From Furcasterigmium furcatum (Eukaryota; Ascomycota; Sordariomycetes; Glomerellales; Plectosphaerellaceae): DNA of 64,000 bases. The notes below the pieces were generated by a model that was not told the DNA's origin, did no database searches, and was given only the letters and a program-made list of their open reading frames with translations. The stretch is taken from the NCBI GenBank assembly GCA_001599815.1, contig BCIA01000003.1, positions 1,798,001-1,862,000 of the forward strand, given 5' to 3'. The position numbers and the translations under genes are program-made. Positions 8,403 to 19,000 of the stretch are shown here, in pieces. How positions within the stretch are numbered: the first letter of the stretch is position 1; each line of letters opens with the position of its first letter.

Positions 8403-10598
8403 ATGACCGACAGTACGCTACCCCGGGGTGAATCCTCAGGGCCCTCACGTGGCGTTGAGGCAATCAGCCCCGCCAGCTCGGTGCCCTCGTCGGCGGACCG
8501 CTCATCGACTGTCCCACATGTTGCTGGAGGAGGCAGAAAGATCCCCATATCCTGCCAACAATGCAGGGGGCGCAAGGTCAAATGTGACCGTGGCAAACCG
8601 TCATGCGGCGCATGCACCCGCCTCAAGTTCGACTGTTCCTTCAACGAGGCCGCGGGCAGCAGAAACAACAACGACGACCCTGTCTCTATTGCCCCTAATC
8701 CCGGGGAGCTCACGCAGGGAGGCACAAAAAGGAAGAGGTCTCGGCTCGCCTGTCTCGCTTGCCGGGCTGTCAAGGCGAAATGCAGCGGTGCATCCCCGTG
8801 CCAGCGCTGCGAGACGACAGGTCTGCGCTGCGAGATGAGGCAGGAGGAGTCTGAAGCCCAAGGGCCTCTGCTACCAGAAGCCGAAGTCGAGGAGAGTGCA
8901 TCCTTACTCAACGACAAGACGTTTGTGAGACGATGCATCGAGGCCTACTTTGACTCTGCCACTGCAACGACGTGTGTGTTTCTCCTGAAGCCACAGATTC
9001 TGGCAGACTGGACGAGCGGGAAGCTTGATCCTATTCTGCTCAAGGTCTTAGTTGCGGCTGGCTTGAGGACTCGGCGTGATATCCCAAAAGCAGCGGCCAC
9101 CGCTGCGGCGTGGATGCAGCAAGCCCAGCAATATATCGTTGGAAGAACCGGGTCGCTCTCTCTGACCCGGGTCCAGATCCTCGTTCTTCTCTTACGCTTT
9201 CACACCGTGGCTGGAAGCCTCTTGGAGGCGTGGGAGCTCATCTCGCTCGCCGCCAGAGTGGCCTTCACCATGCGTCTCAACTGGGAGGACCCTGGCCTCG
9301 ATCCGGCCGCACAAGAGTCCAGAAGAAGGCTGATATGGACCATCTTCCTGACCGACAGACATCTTTGCGGAGGAGTGGAAGAGCTGGCCGTTTGTCCACA
9401 GGAGATGATGCATGTCCGGCTCCCCTGCGACGACCACACTTTCAGGAGAGGCATCGCATCCCAAGCAGAGTTTCTCGGTGATCGACCGGTGCCGGAGAAT
9501 GCTGGCCACATGGATATCCTGGCCTACTACATCCGGCTCTCAGCCGCGCGGCACCGGATACTGGTCTATACCAAGAGAGTCAGGAGGCTGAACGAGAGCC
9601 CCGTGACAAGCAGGGACGAGTACAACACGCTGCAACAAGAGCTCGACTCCGTTCAGGCCACATTGCCTGACGACTTCAGGCTCGGTACCGAGAACACTCG
9701 CGTCATGGTACACTCCCCCGACGCAAGCGGCTACCTCGCCCTGCACACGCTCTGGCTCCGGTGCTACTGCGACCTGAACCGCTTCTTCATACCCGGCCTC
9801 CGTGAGTCCGTCAGCGCAGAGGCCATGGCCCAGACGCCCCCAGAGATCATCGAGCACTGCCAGAGCGCGTGCCTCAGCAGCGCCGTCCGCCTCTGCGACT
9901 TCTGGTCCGAGGTGCGCGCCCTCGAGCCGGCCACCTCCACCGACGACATGTTCCTCGCCGTCAGCATCTACCAGGTCACGCAGATCCTGCAGCATGCCCG
10001 ACACATGCTGGCCACCGACGGCCCGCACAGCCTCGAGAGCCTGAGGTCCGCGCTCCTCGGCGCGCTGCAGCTCGCCTCGTGCCTGCAGACGACGTTTCCC
10101 CGCGCGTCGGACTGCCTGACGGACGCGAGGCACCTGGTCACCATGCTGGGCCAGGAGGATGCGCAGTCCCGCTCTTCGAGCGCTGATGAGCGGGGAGAAG
10201 GCCATCATCTGCCCTCGCGGCACTCGTTACTGCTTGAAGTCACCCGGCGGAGCGGCGATGGGCAGGGTCATAGGCCTCGCCACGCCACCCGGGCTACGAG
10301 CGACGTGCCCTCGTCGACGTCGGCAAACAGCGCGTGGATCTCCGACTCTCATAGCCCGGCTCTCTCGTGGCAGCAAGGGGATGCCGGGATCACGAGGCTT
10401 CATCCGCCCGGGAGTGTCAGCTTCATGGTCGAGGCCCAGCCTGCGCAGAGTGAAGGTCAAGACGCGAGCCTCTATCTGCTCGAGGATGGATCACAGGGGT
10501 TCCCTTCGCGGGGCCCCTTTGACATGGAGATGAACGACTACTACGATCCCGAGCTGGGCCAATTGCTCCTGTCCATGTCAACAGAACCGTGGACGTGA
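8403..10598 (+). CDS. Transcription factor with two tandem Zn2Cys6 clusters
   Basis: Intronless 731-residue regulator. Two complete zinc clusters follow each other: cluster 1 at Cys51, 54, 61, 68, 71 and 78, and cluster 2 at Cys117, 120, 127, 133, 136 and 143. Each has the C-x2-C-x6-C spacing followed by C-x2-C-x6-C, with 6 and 5 residues between halves. A basic KRKRSR stretch before cluster 2 may serve as a nuclear signal. From about residue 200 the protein resembles the fungal transcription factor middle domain, including AWELISLAARVAFTMRLN and RRRLIWTIFLTDRHLCGG. The C-terminal 150 residues are low-complexity and acidic at the end, a possible activation region. The frame is open from 8241, but the ATG at 8403 is chosen because the upstream residues look untranslated. 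Most family members have a single cluster. Confidence 0.93.
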   Translation: MTDSTLPRGESSGPSRGVEAISPASSVPSSADRSSTVPHVAGGGRKIPISCQQCRGRKVKCDRGKPSCGACTRLKFDCSFNEAAGSRNNNDDPVSIAPNPGELTQGGTKRKRSRLACLACRAVKAKCSGASPCQRCETTGLRCEMRQEESEAQGPLLPEAEVEESASLLNDKTFVRRCIEAYFDSATATTCVFLLKPQILADWTSGKLDPILLKVLVAAGLRTRRDIPKAAATAAAWMQQAQQYIVGRTGSLSLTRVQILVLLLRFHTVAGSLLEAWELISLAARVAFTMRLNWEDPGLDPAAQESRRRLIWTIFLTDRHLCGGVEELAVCPQEMMHVRLPCDDHTFRRGIASQAEFLGDRPVPENAGHMDILAYYIRLSAARHRILVYTKRVRRLNESPVTSRDEYNTLQQELDSVQATLPDDFRLGTENTRVMVHSPDASGYLALHTLWLRCYCDLNRFFIPGLRESVSAEAMAQTPPEIIEHCQSACLSSAVRLCDFWSEVRALEPATSTDDMFLAVSIYQVTQILQHARHMLATDGPHSLESLRSALLGALQLASCLQTTFPRASDCLTDARHLVTMLGQEDAQSRSSSADERGEGHHLPSRHSLLLEVTRRSGDGQGHRPRHATRATSDVPSSTSANSAWISDSHSPALSWQQGDAGITRLHPPGSVSFMVEAQPAQSEGQDASLYLLEDGSQGFPSRGPFDMEMNDYYDPELGQLLLSMSTEPWT

Positions 10599-11344
10599 GC
10601 CGACTCACTCATGCTCCAGGGTCTATCAAGAGGAAACTCGCTCAACCAGACTTTTATTCTATCCGGCGCTCTTCCGGGAGATGTGTCATTGTCCGTGTCG
10701 ATCTCTAACATGACAGCTCAGAGACCGCGCGGAAGATCGACAGGCATCTCGGAGGCAGCCCCTGAATATTTCCTAATCGGGACCACGGAAGATATCACCA
10801 CCACCGTGAAACCGTCAGATCGTCAACATGCAGCATGACGTCTCCACGTCTCCTGCGGCGTCCGCCTGAGAGATTGAATTCGGCATATATATGCGGCCCG
10901 CGTCATCCTCGCTCAGGGTGAAGATCTACGCCTCTCCCTCCTCCCCTTCACCCTGCGTCTTCGCAGAGCGCTTACACCGCTGTCATCCTGGCGAGCATGA
11001 TGGGTCTCATCTATTCGACTCGGGGGCATGCCCAATGAAAGAGGCATGGAGTTCTCTCCGGAACGCGGTAAAATCGGGGGGCACAAGGTGGTGATCGTCG
11101 GCTGATGGCCTGGGTAGGCCGGAACCACGGGACATCGTCGTTCAGGGGATGCACCACATGAACGGAGGGACAACTTGCTCACGATGAAACATTTGGAAGA
11201 GTTTCTGGCCGATGGTTCGGACCTAAGCGGATATCCGTGGGTCTATATCTCCAGCTGATCGCCATCCACTGAAAGCAAACAGATGATCACCACCAGCCCC
11301 TTTCTCTCCTGCCGACCGCCCTCCCCGGCATCACCTAGCACAAC
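10599..11344. other. Regulator-to-LPMO intergenic region
   Basis: Contains CCCCTGA at 10759-10765, TCAGGGG at 11142-11148 and a 12-bp perfect palindrome GCATATATATGC at 10883-10894. The palindrome may be a TATA-like element but lies about 450 bp from the LPMO start. A CTATAT patch at about 11244 is closer. No gene is recognised. Confidence 0.45.
10883..10894. repeat. 12-bp AT palindrome GCATATATATGC
   Basis: Perfect self-complementary 12-mer in otherwise GC-rich promoter DNA, upstream of the LPMO gene. It could be a TATA element or a dimer-binding site. There is no direct evidence of function. Confidence 0.4.
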
Positions 11345-12286
11345 ATGCTCTCCTCTACCTCCCTCCTCCTCCTCGCAGGGGCGTCCCTCATCCCCCACGC
11401 CCTCGCCCACAGCCGCATCCTCAGCTTCGTCATCGACAACGCCCTCTACGAGGGCTACGACTTCAGAATCCCCTCCGAGTCTCCCGTCCTCGCGGCCTGG
11501 AGCACCTCCGTCGAAGACGACGGCTGGGTCAATTACGAATCCTACGCCCACCCGGACATAATCTGCCACCGCGACGCCGCCAACGCAAAGGGCCACGCCC
11601 CCGTCGCCGCCGGCGACACCATCGACATCCAGTGGCAGGGCTGGCCCGAGTCCCACAAGGGCCCGATCCTCACCTACCTCGCCTACTGCGGCGACGGCCT
11701 CGCCGCCTGCGAGTCCGTCGACAAGACCGACCTCGAGTTCTTCCTCATCGACGAGCACGGCCTCATCAACGCCAAGCGCGTGCCTTCCCCCTGGGCCACC
11801 GGGCAGGGCACGTGGGCCAGCGATGAGTTCATCCGCTACAACTCGAGCTGGGTCGTCCAGATCCCCGAGGAGCTAAAGGCCGGCTCGTACGTGCTGAGGC
11901 AGGAGTGGATTGCCCTCCACTACGCGCTCGACCTGGAGGCCAGCGGGCCGCAGCACTACCCGCAGTGTATCAACCTCGAGATCAGCGGGGACGGCGACGA
12001 GCGGCCCGAGGGCGTCAAGGGCATGGAGCTGTACCACCACCCGACGGAGGAGGAGGAGCCCGGGCTGGCGTTTGATATCTCCACGTCGCCGCTGGCCGAG
12101 TATGTCATCCCGGGGCCGACATTGTGGGAGAGCGCCGTGACGGACGTGGAGCAGACGTCGTCGGTCGTGACGAGCACGGCCACCGCGGTCCCCGGTGCGC
12201 CGGAGATCATCTTGGAGCGGGACGGAGACGACTCGTGTACACCGTCGAGGGCGATGAGGAGGGGAGACCGCAACCACAGGGGCTGA
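11345..12286 (+). CDS. Secreted AA9 lytic polysaccharide monooxygenase
   Basis: Copper-dependent oxidative enzyme (formerly GH61) that cleaves cellulose or related glucans outside the cell. It has 313 residues and no intron. Signal peptide residues 1-21 end in HALA, so mature protein starts at His22, which with His84 (AKGHAPV) forms the copper histidine brace. The second-sphere residues are also present: His192 (WIALHYALD), Gln203 and axial Tyr205 in GPQHYPQC. Cys74, Cys115, Cys122 and Cys208 are candidate disulfide partners. The catalytic domain ends near residue 220. After it comes an acidic, Thr/Val-rich tail of about 90 residues with no CBM1 or clear GPI signal. The residue after His1 is Ser rather than the common Gly. 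Neighbouring carbon-uptake genes fit a plant-biomass role, but no shared regulation is shown. Confidence 0.92.
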   Translation: MLSSTSLLLLAGASLIPHALAHSRILSFVIDNALYEGYDFRIPSESPVLAAWSTSVEDDGWVNYESYAHPDIICHRDAANAKGHAPVAAGDTIDIQWQGWPESHKGPILTYLAYCGDGLAACESVDKTDLEFFLIDEHGLINAKRVPSPWATGQGTWASDEFIRYNSSWVVQIPEELKAGSYVLRQEWIALHYALDLEASGPQHYPQCINLEISGDGDERPEGVKGMELYHHPTEEEEPGLAFDISTSPLAEYVIPGPTLWESAVTDVEQTSSVVTSTATAVPGAPEIILERDGDDSCTPSRAMRRGDRNHRG

Positions 12287-12666
12287 GAAAGCCATGCCAT
12301 GCCATGTTATGTATATGAATCGGGATTCGTCTGAGGTCTTGCTTTCTGATAATATACTCGTCGTGACATTGATTCGACATTATGAGTTACGTACTTCTTC
12401 GTCTTTGCCTTCCATTTCACCCTTTTGAGCAGCCATCTCGCCATAAACACGCAAAACAACGAGGGAGTGGCATCCAAGTTCCCTCCAAATGCACGGCTCC
12501 GGTACTCCAGCCTCCAGTTCGCACTGGCATCTCATAATACCGGCGCCAAAATCCCAAGATCAGTCTTGATCACCCTCCCCTTCCCCGCCTTCCTGACCTG
12601 TTCTGTCCATGGTATCTAAGAATATAAGAGGAAATAATATACGTCGTGTAGTAGCGTTTCGTCCAT
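12287..12666. other. Convergent 3' intergenic region
   Basis: Lies between the stop codons of the LPMO (plus) and the TM198-like gene (minus). AT-rich patches near 12340-12380 and 12620-12645 are likely poly(A) zones for each. Nothing else is seen. Confidence 0.55.
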
Positions 12667-15600
12667 TTACCGCGTAACCGAATCCCTGACGTTCGCCGAG
12701 CTCTGCATCCTGCGGAGCATGTCACGATGCGCATCGTTCCACTGCCCACTCTGCATCATGCTCGCGAACGCCCGGTCATGTCTCTCCTTCTCTTGTCTGT
12801 TCATCTCTATCCTCTGCGCTGCTGCCTCCTTCTGGCCCATCAGCATGGCCCTCTGCGCGTCGATGCTGCGCTGGATCTCAGCCTCGCGATCCAAGCCGGT
12901 ACTGGACCCGAATGGCGTCGCATAGAACGAGTCTCTAGCACGTGGCCCGCTGGGGACGAGCGGCGTACTGGTTCGAATGTCGGCCTGAACCGACTGCCGG
13001 AACGCGGCAAGCTGGGAGTCCCGTGCCGCCTGCGAGGGGAGGTTGGAGTGCCGCTGGGGTTGATGTGAATCAAAAGCCAGGGTCTCCGCTGAGCTTGTCA
13101 TCGCTCCGCTGGGATACATGGCTCCGCTAACGGGCCGGGAGCCCAAAGAAGTCGACGATTGCAGCATGCTGTTGCGTCTCATCATCTCCTTCCTCTGGCT
13201 GAGTGGGAGGTCGTCAACGTCTGGACTCGCAGGCAGAGCCCCGGAGCCATAGGCAGGGTAGTTGTACATTGAACCGGTCTCACTGGGCGCTCGTGGAGAA
13301 TTGTACAGATCGGGCATCGTCATAGACACTGGAAGAGTCGGGTTTGACTTGTTCCGAAGATACATATCCCTCTGCCCGATGAGCGTCTGTGGACTGGCGT
13401 AGCTGAGAACGCCAGGGACAGGGGGCCTTTCTGCGATAGAAGCCCCCGTTACCGAGCCAGCTGCAGAACTGGGGCTCCTCGACTGCATGGTCGCGCTACG
13501 GCTGGCGGTCTCTTCGGTGATCGGTTGGATGTGAAGGTTGGTTGAGCTTCGACGTATGCCAGTTGTGGACGTCTGTCGACTCGTTGTCGTTTGGGTTTGA
13601 CTCGGCAGAGTAGCAACGGCTCCGACAGCTGGGCTTCCATATTGCGACACAGCCACGGACAACTGAGAGTTTGATCTTGACAACGGGTGCCCCATGGCGT
13701 TGGTGTTCCGTGGTAGATGCGGTGCGGGCGACCCCGTCTCCGCTGTCTGTTGCAGTTCCGCCATATCCACCGGAGCGGCCGCTTCGCTACGAACTTGGCT
13801 CGTGGGGTCGTCTTCGGGATATTCGTTGAGCTGCAGGGTCTCTGGCTCTGGCATCTCTGCGTTGCCCAGATGCTTCGCCCACTCATTCGTGCGGTATGAC
13901 AGGGCAACTCTGGAGAGAGCTTCGGGCAGATGGGCTTGCGAGAGGCTGGCGGGCACCGAGTCCGTAGATAACACAGACTTGGTCTTGTGCGACGCTTCCG
14001 CCAATCCTTCTTTGACGGAAACATCTTCTGCCGGTGTGTCCATCACTGCCTCATTTGACCCGGGCTGTACCTGCTTCTCATCCATGGGCGGGTCGAGGAT
14101 ACCCGTCGTCACCGTGTCTGCAGCAGACATGTGCTTGATGCCCTTGTCTGGTTGATCCGTCTTCGCTGTGTCTGCCCCGTCAAGTTCAGCATTCAGTTCA
14201 ATGCTGCGCCGGCTAGCACCTGCGATGGACCTCATGTCCCCGTCAATGCTGTCCAAGTCCATAGTGGCGGCAATCGAGCCGTTGTCGGCGTCATGTCTGG
14301 TTCTGGGGATGACCAGCTCCTCTTGACTTGCGTTTCCGACCTGAATTGTCTTGGAGTCGCGGTGTGACATTCTTTTCAGCTTGTCCACAGACATTTGAGA
14401 AAGTCGTCGAACCAGTGACTGTCTCTGATGCGTCCTTGGGTGAGCCTGAGCCTTCTCGTCCGCGTACGTTGCAACGGAAGATCGCTCGTCGGCATCCCTG
14501 AGATCGCGATGGGATTCGGCGGGAACTGTGAATGGCAGGGGCACAACCTCAGGTGGAGGTGAGGTCAAAGGCCCTGGTGTGACCTGTGCGTGAGCCGCGG
14601 CCGTCTTCTCCGTCATCTCGTCCGGGTCCCTGGTGCTCCCATCAACCGGCGCCGGCAAGGTGTCGTCGTGGGCCACTCGGACCGTAACCATTCCTTGCTG
14701 ATCTGTCCGCATCATGACGGCGCCAGGTTGCTTCGGCGGGACCTGTGGCGCTTGATCGGGGGATGCCATCTCATCCATCTCGATGACTTGCACCTGTACC
14801 GTTGACACCGGCCTGCTCTTCTTGCCGTTGCTCGCGCTATCCCGGGCCTTCTCATAGTCTGTACCGTTGGCGTAGCCTGAATCGTTGGATCCGGTGCTGC
14901 TTTGAGAGTCTCCGTTTCCGTACGTCCTCTCCCAGACTCGTCGATCGCGAGCATTCTCCGCCTCAACCTGACGCCCGACCACCTCCTCTTCCTCTTCCAA
15001 GTTCCGCTGGCCCTCAGCTCGCTCGGCTGCTTTCTTTGTCCGCCGGTCCTTGACGATTCTCCAAAGCTTCAGCTGTGAGATGACGCCGGCGAGCGCCAGG
15101 ATGACGATGGCAGCAAGCTCAACCTCAATTCCTCGCGTAAGAGGGTAGGTGTGCGTTCCCAATGGGAAGAGGTTCTCGTTCAGGTTCCACAGGTAGGCCC
15201 AAAACTCTTTGAGTCCGGCTCTGGAGAAGCAGTCGATACCGAGCACAGTGACGGTGGCTCCGCTGAAAGAAATGGCGAGGATAAGAGCGTAGTCGCGAGT
15301 CCAGCGGCTGAAATACAAGCCAAACGTCACCACGGTGAAGCAGGAAATCAAGATGACCTTAGCCGAAGAGCCAGGTGCCAGCAGGCCGCCAGGCCTCAAG
15401 CAAAGAAGCCACATGCTCAAACAGAACCCGCCGAGCATGCAGCCCAGGCTTTCTGTCATGTCTTTGAAAAACATGGCGATGGCGCCGAGGGCCACGCCTG
15501 TGAGAGTGACGGCCACAACATAAGCGCCTTGGATAGCCAGAGGCGTCGGCGGCACCATGATGTACATGATGAGCACAGCTGTTCCCAAGCTGGTGAGGTA

Positions 15601-16096
15601 CGCCGTGGAAAAGAACGCGTGCAGGCGATCATTTTTGATCCCAATAACAGTGTAGACGGCCCCCGTACAGATCATCAGAACACCGGCAACGCCCCATCCT
15701 GGTGTTACTTGTGGCTGTATAGGCAGCTGCCCCGCCGGGATGGTTGCTGCCCAGGAGTTAGAGAGTTCGATGAGGGGGTAGAAAAGCAAAAGGCTACATA
15801 CTGTTAAGCGCGATGCCATCTTCAGTATCCACGTCCTCGGTTGGTCGTGGAGTTGAGCTCAGGACAATAGAGGACGTGGCATCCGAGTCGATTGTCGAAG
15901 GTCGCGCCGAGCGAGATGTAGATGACGGCTCATCTGATATCCGAGAAGCGTCGCTTGGTGTGGGTGTGGGAGAAGCGGTTGGCGAAGGAGTAGAGTCGTC
16001 TTGTCGCCGAAAGGGACCAAGTACATGGGAGGAAGAAAAGTGAACCGAGAGAAGGAGGCATAATAATACCCAGATGTGGCTGCTCTGGGGCTTCAT
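12667..16096 (-). CDS. TM7S3/TM198-like (DUF4203) membrane protein with long cytosolic tail
   Basis: Model complement(join(12667..15746,15802..16096)), 1124 residues, one 55-nt intron with a GTATGT donor; the chosen acceptor is the only nearby one that keeps frame. Residues 1-23 form a signal peptide (hydrophobic WVLLCLLLSVHF). A Ser/Thr/Pro-rich luminal segment follows, to about residue 110. Seven hydrophobic helices (about 120-335) match the TM198-like domain, beginning GVAGVLMICTGAVYTVIG and ending AAIVILALAGVISQLKLW. The remaining 780 residues are hydrophilic, Ser/Thr/Gln-rich and mostly disordered, with a short helical basic/Gln-rich stretch (QKEAAAQRIEMNRQEKERHD) near the end. Family function is unknown in fungi; animal TMEM198 is linked to Wnt signalling. 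Long exposed tails suggest scaffolding or phospho-regulation, which is inference. Confidence 0.85.
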
Positions 16097-19000
16097 GGCG
16101 GCGGTTGAGGTCGGGTAGCCGTGTGATTTCGGAATCCAAGGCCAGGCAGGGTCTTCCGTCTAAGTGAGTGTCTAAGTGAGGTGGAAGATGGTACAGAGTC
16201 ACAGCCCCTGAGACCCTTTGACTTGACGGAGACTCTCAGAGCATGGCCAGAGCCAGCAAGTGGGCAAGAGAGTTGGGTTGGGGTGGAAGAACAGCACAAG
16301 AAGAAGAGAAGACTTGGATGAAGGACGAGAAAGGAAAACGCCGATCGAGGTAGCAAAGGAGGAACAACAGCCTTGGATGACGAGAGAAGAAAGTATAAAC
16401 GGGCAGATCGGAGGTCCAGCTAGCGGGGAGCAGCAGGAGGAGTAGTCCAGGGGGGGGGTGGCAGGGGGCCAGGATGTTCCCGAGGCGGCACTAGCTAGTC
16501 CTCAAGGTTAGACGGGACCGGAAAAGGCGATCAAACCATACGAGGGGACAGTTGGACAGCGAGGTACTGGCTACATACTATCATTCAGAATCCATTGGCA
16601 GGCCGAAAGTTCCGCCGTGCTTCACATCGTCTCGCAGGCAGGGTGGCGCGAGGGGTTGGTGAATTTGCCCTGGTCGTTCGTGGTCTGCCTCCCTGGCTAG
16701 CTCTTCATGACCAAGCGAACGACGATGATGGTTCTCGTTGGAGACAAGTCCTAGGGTCACAGGAGAGACAGGACTCGACGGACGGGTACACGTTGGTCCA
16801 CCATGACACCACAGGTCATATGCGAGGGTATGCGGCTGGATCTGGGACAAATATCCCGATTCTTGGACATCTCCACCACCAGGCAGACCGGATCAGCAGA
16901 GTGCAGGGGAAAGCAAGACAGGCGGATAGCAGCCAAGGAGGTACGAGCATCGGCTCTCAGGCAAGGCGTGGCATTTCCCAACCCCATCGGTCATGCCATG
17001 TTCGCTGGCCGAGCGTCCAACAGGCTTCGAGTCCGCCAAATGTGTAAAAAGATGGCTGATGAGGAGAGCGCAAAGACGAGGAGCCGGATGGATGGTGGTT
17101 GTCCATCCAAATTTGCATGGGATGGCCCGGCGCCGTCGACCGCATTAGCGTCGCTGGGCAGGAACATGTCCCAGAGGCGACGGCGCGGGCGGGAGAGACG
17201 GTGTGCCGATTGGTCGGCCTGGTTAGGATGGGCACTGACGGTGCTGTGGCTGGACGAGCCCGGGCTGCTCTGTCAGACAAGACCTCGCGGTCTCCCGTCG
17301 TTCAGGGCGTGGGCGAGTACCGCCGAAGTACCCACGGGCGGCGGTATACGAGTGGCCATCTGTCTTGACTGGTCTTCGACGTCTCGCACGCACCGACGGG
17401 CCTGGCGCTGAATGCGAAACAGGACTGGGCTGTCCCGGTCGGGCAGCATGACAGAGGCGTGAGGCGGAGTCCCTGTTCATGATTATGCGACCAGGTATGG
17501 TGCTGTTCGCGGCGTCGACTCGCCATATTCAGGGTCCAATGGATGAAGCCGTGAACTGGTGGGCAGTGTATGCCGGGAGCCCATGAGCAGCATTGGGAGT
17601 TCGTGTTGCTACCGAGATTGGATGGACGCTGAGGGGAGAAGAAGCAAAGTTGAGATGCGGTGATCTACAGACTCGGAGAAAAAAGCAACCTACAGGCAGG
17701 TGCCGAAGCTGTTGAATGGTGGCTCCTTCCCGCTTTCGCCTGCCCGGTACCGATCGCCCCTACAGCTCGCGTATCAGCAGTGGAGCCCGGGCGCCCCTGG
17801 CCCTTTCCATGATGATGGAATCTTTTTTTCATCCTCCAATGCTGCGACTCAATTACCTTCTCTCTCCCTTTCTTCACCGCACCGCCCCCGAGATATTCAT
17901 GCATTTACAGCCAGCTCGGTTCACGGGTTCGCCACCCAATCTCCTCGTCGTTCGCGCACCGGCTCCTCTCGACGAGAACTCTCATGTTGCAGGGACACAG
18001 ACACGAGCACAAACACAGGCACAGGCACCACAGCGTCCGCTTTCGTAACCTCCGAGAGAAACCTGCAGGGCCACCAGCGATGCACAGGGACCGCCCCCAT
18101 TGTCTGTCTTCACCGCATCTAATCCTGGGCTCACAAGGCCAGTCAGTCTGCTGAGCTTTGCCAGCATACATACATATACGAATCAGCACGTGCAGCTGCA
18201 TCGAGTCGTCCGCTTTCTTCTCCAGCAAGCACATCCTGAAAAAGCTACAGGCGCCGGGTCAGCGGCGGTACCTCACCGGTACATCGCGACGATAGGTCTC
18301 CGTTTTCAGCTGTGATCCGCCCATTTATTCGCAGATGGCGTCCAACTCATGGCGGTCTCGTCATGCTCGTGTCAGGACGCGTCCTTCACTTCTCACGTCG
18401 CGTTCTCATACCTCAGCAGGCCTCAGTGGAGACCTTAATCTCCACGGGCCGGCCACAGCTGTTAGCGCCTACGGCGCCCAGGCACCCAGAGGCTTGGACG
18501 ATCGAAAGGGGCGACGGGCGAGGCTGCCCCCCACAACCCCAAGCTTTACCACCCACCTAAGACCGCCCCATCTTTGATCTCCTAGCTGCATCCGGCGAGG
18601 ATCAAGTGTCGACCTAGCCGGCGACCGAAGATGGATGGTGCTTGGTCGTGGTTTCCCGACCCGACGACGGGTCTCCTCGGCGAGGCAGTCCCGGACCAGC
18701 CCGTGAACCTCTATCAACATGGCACGAACGAGACGCTCTCCGCATGAATCTATCTTGGCCGAGTCCGTCGTATGTCTGACCACTCAGCCCTTGCCGCATG
18801 AACCACGATCCCACTGTTCGTCTCATATGTTACACGGCGTTTCCCAAACGGGCCTCCGTGAGACTTGACGGGCACCGCGAACGGGCGATGGCTGGAGTCT
18901 GCCGGCGATGGTAATTTCGGACGTCCTGTGACCCCCCACAACGTGCAACTTTGTGGAGAGCAGCAGCTTTGTACCGCGTCGAGGCCCGTGCCACCGCTGG

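Noticed and set aside
16803..17411. 202-codon ORF in the gene-free interval
   Set aside because: No motif, no splice support and overlapping ORFs in other frames; could not be supported as a gene.
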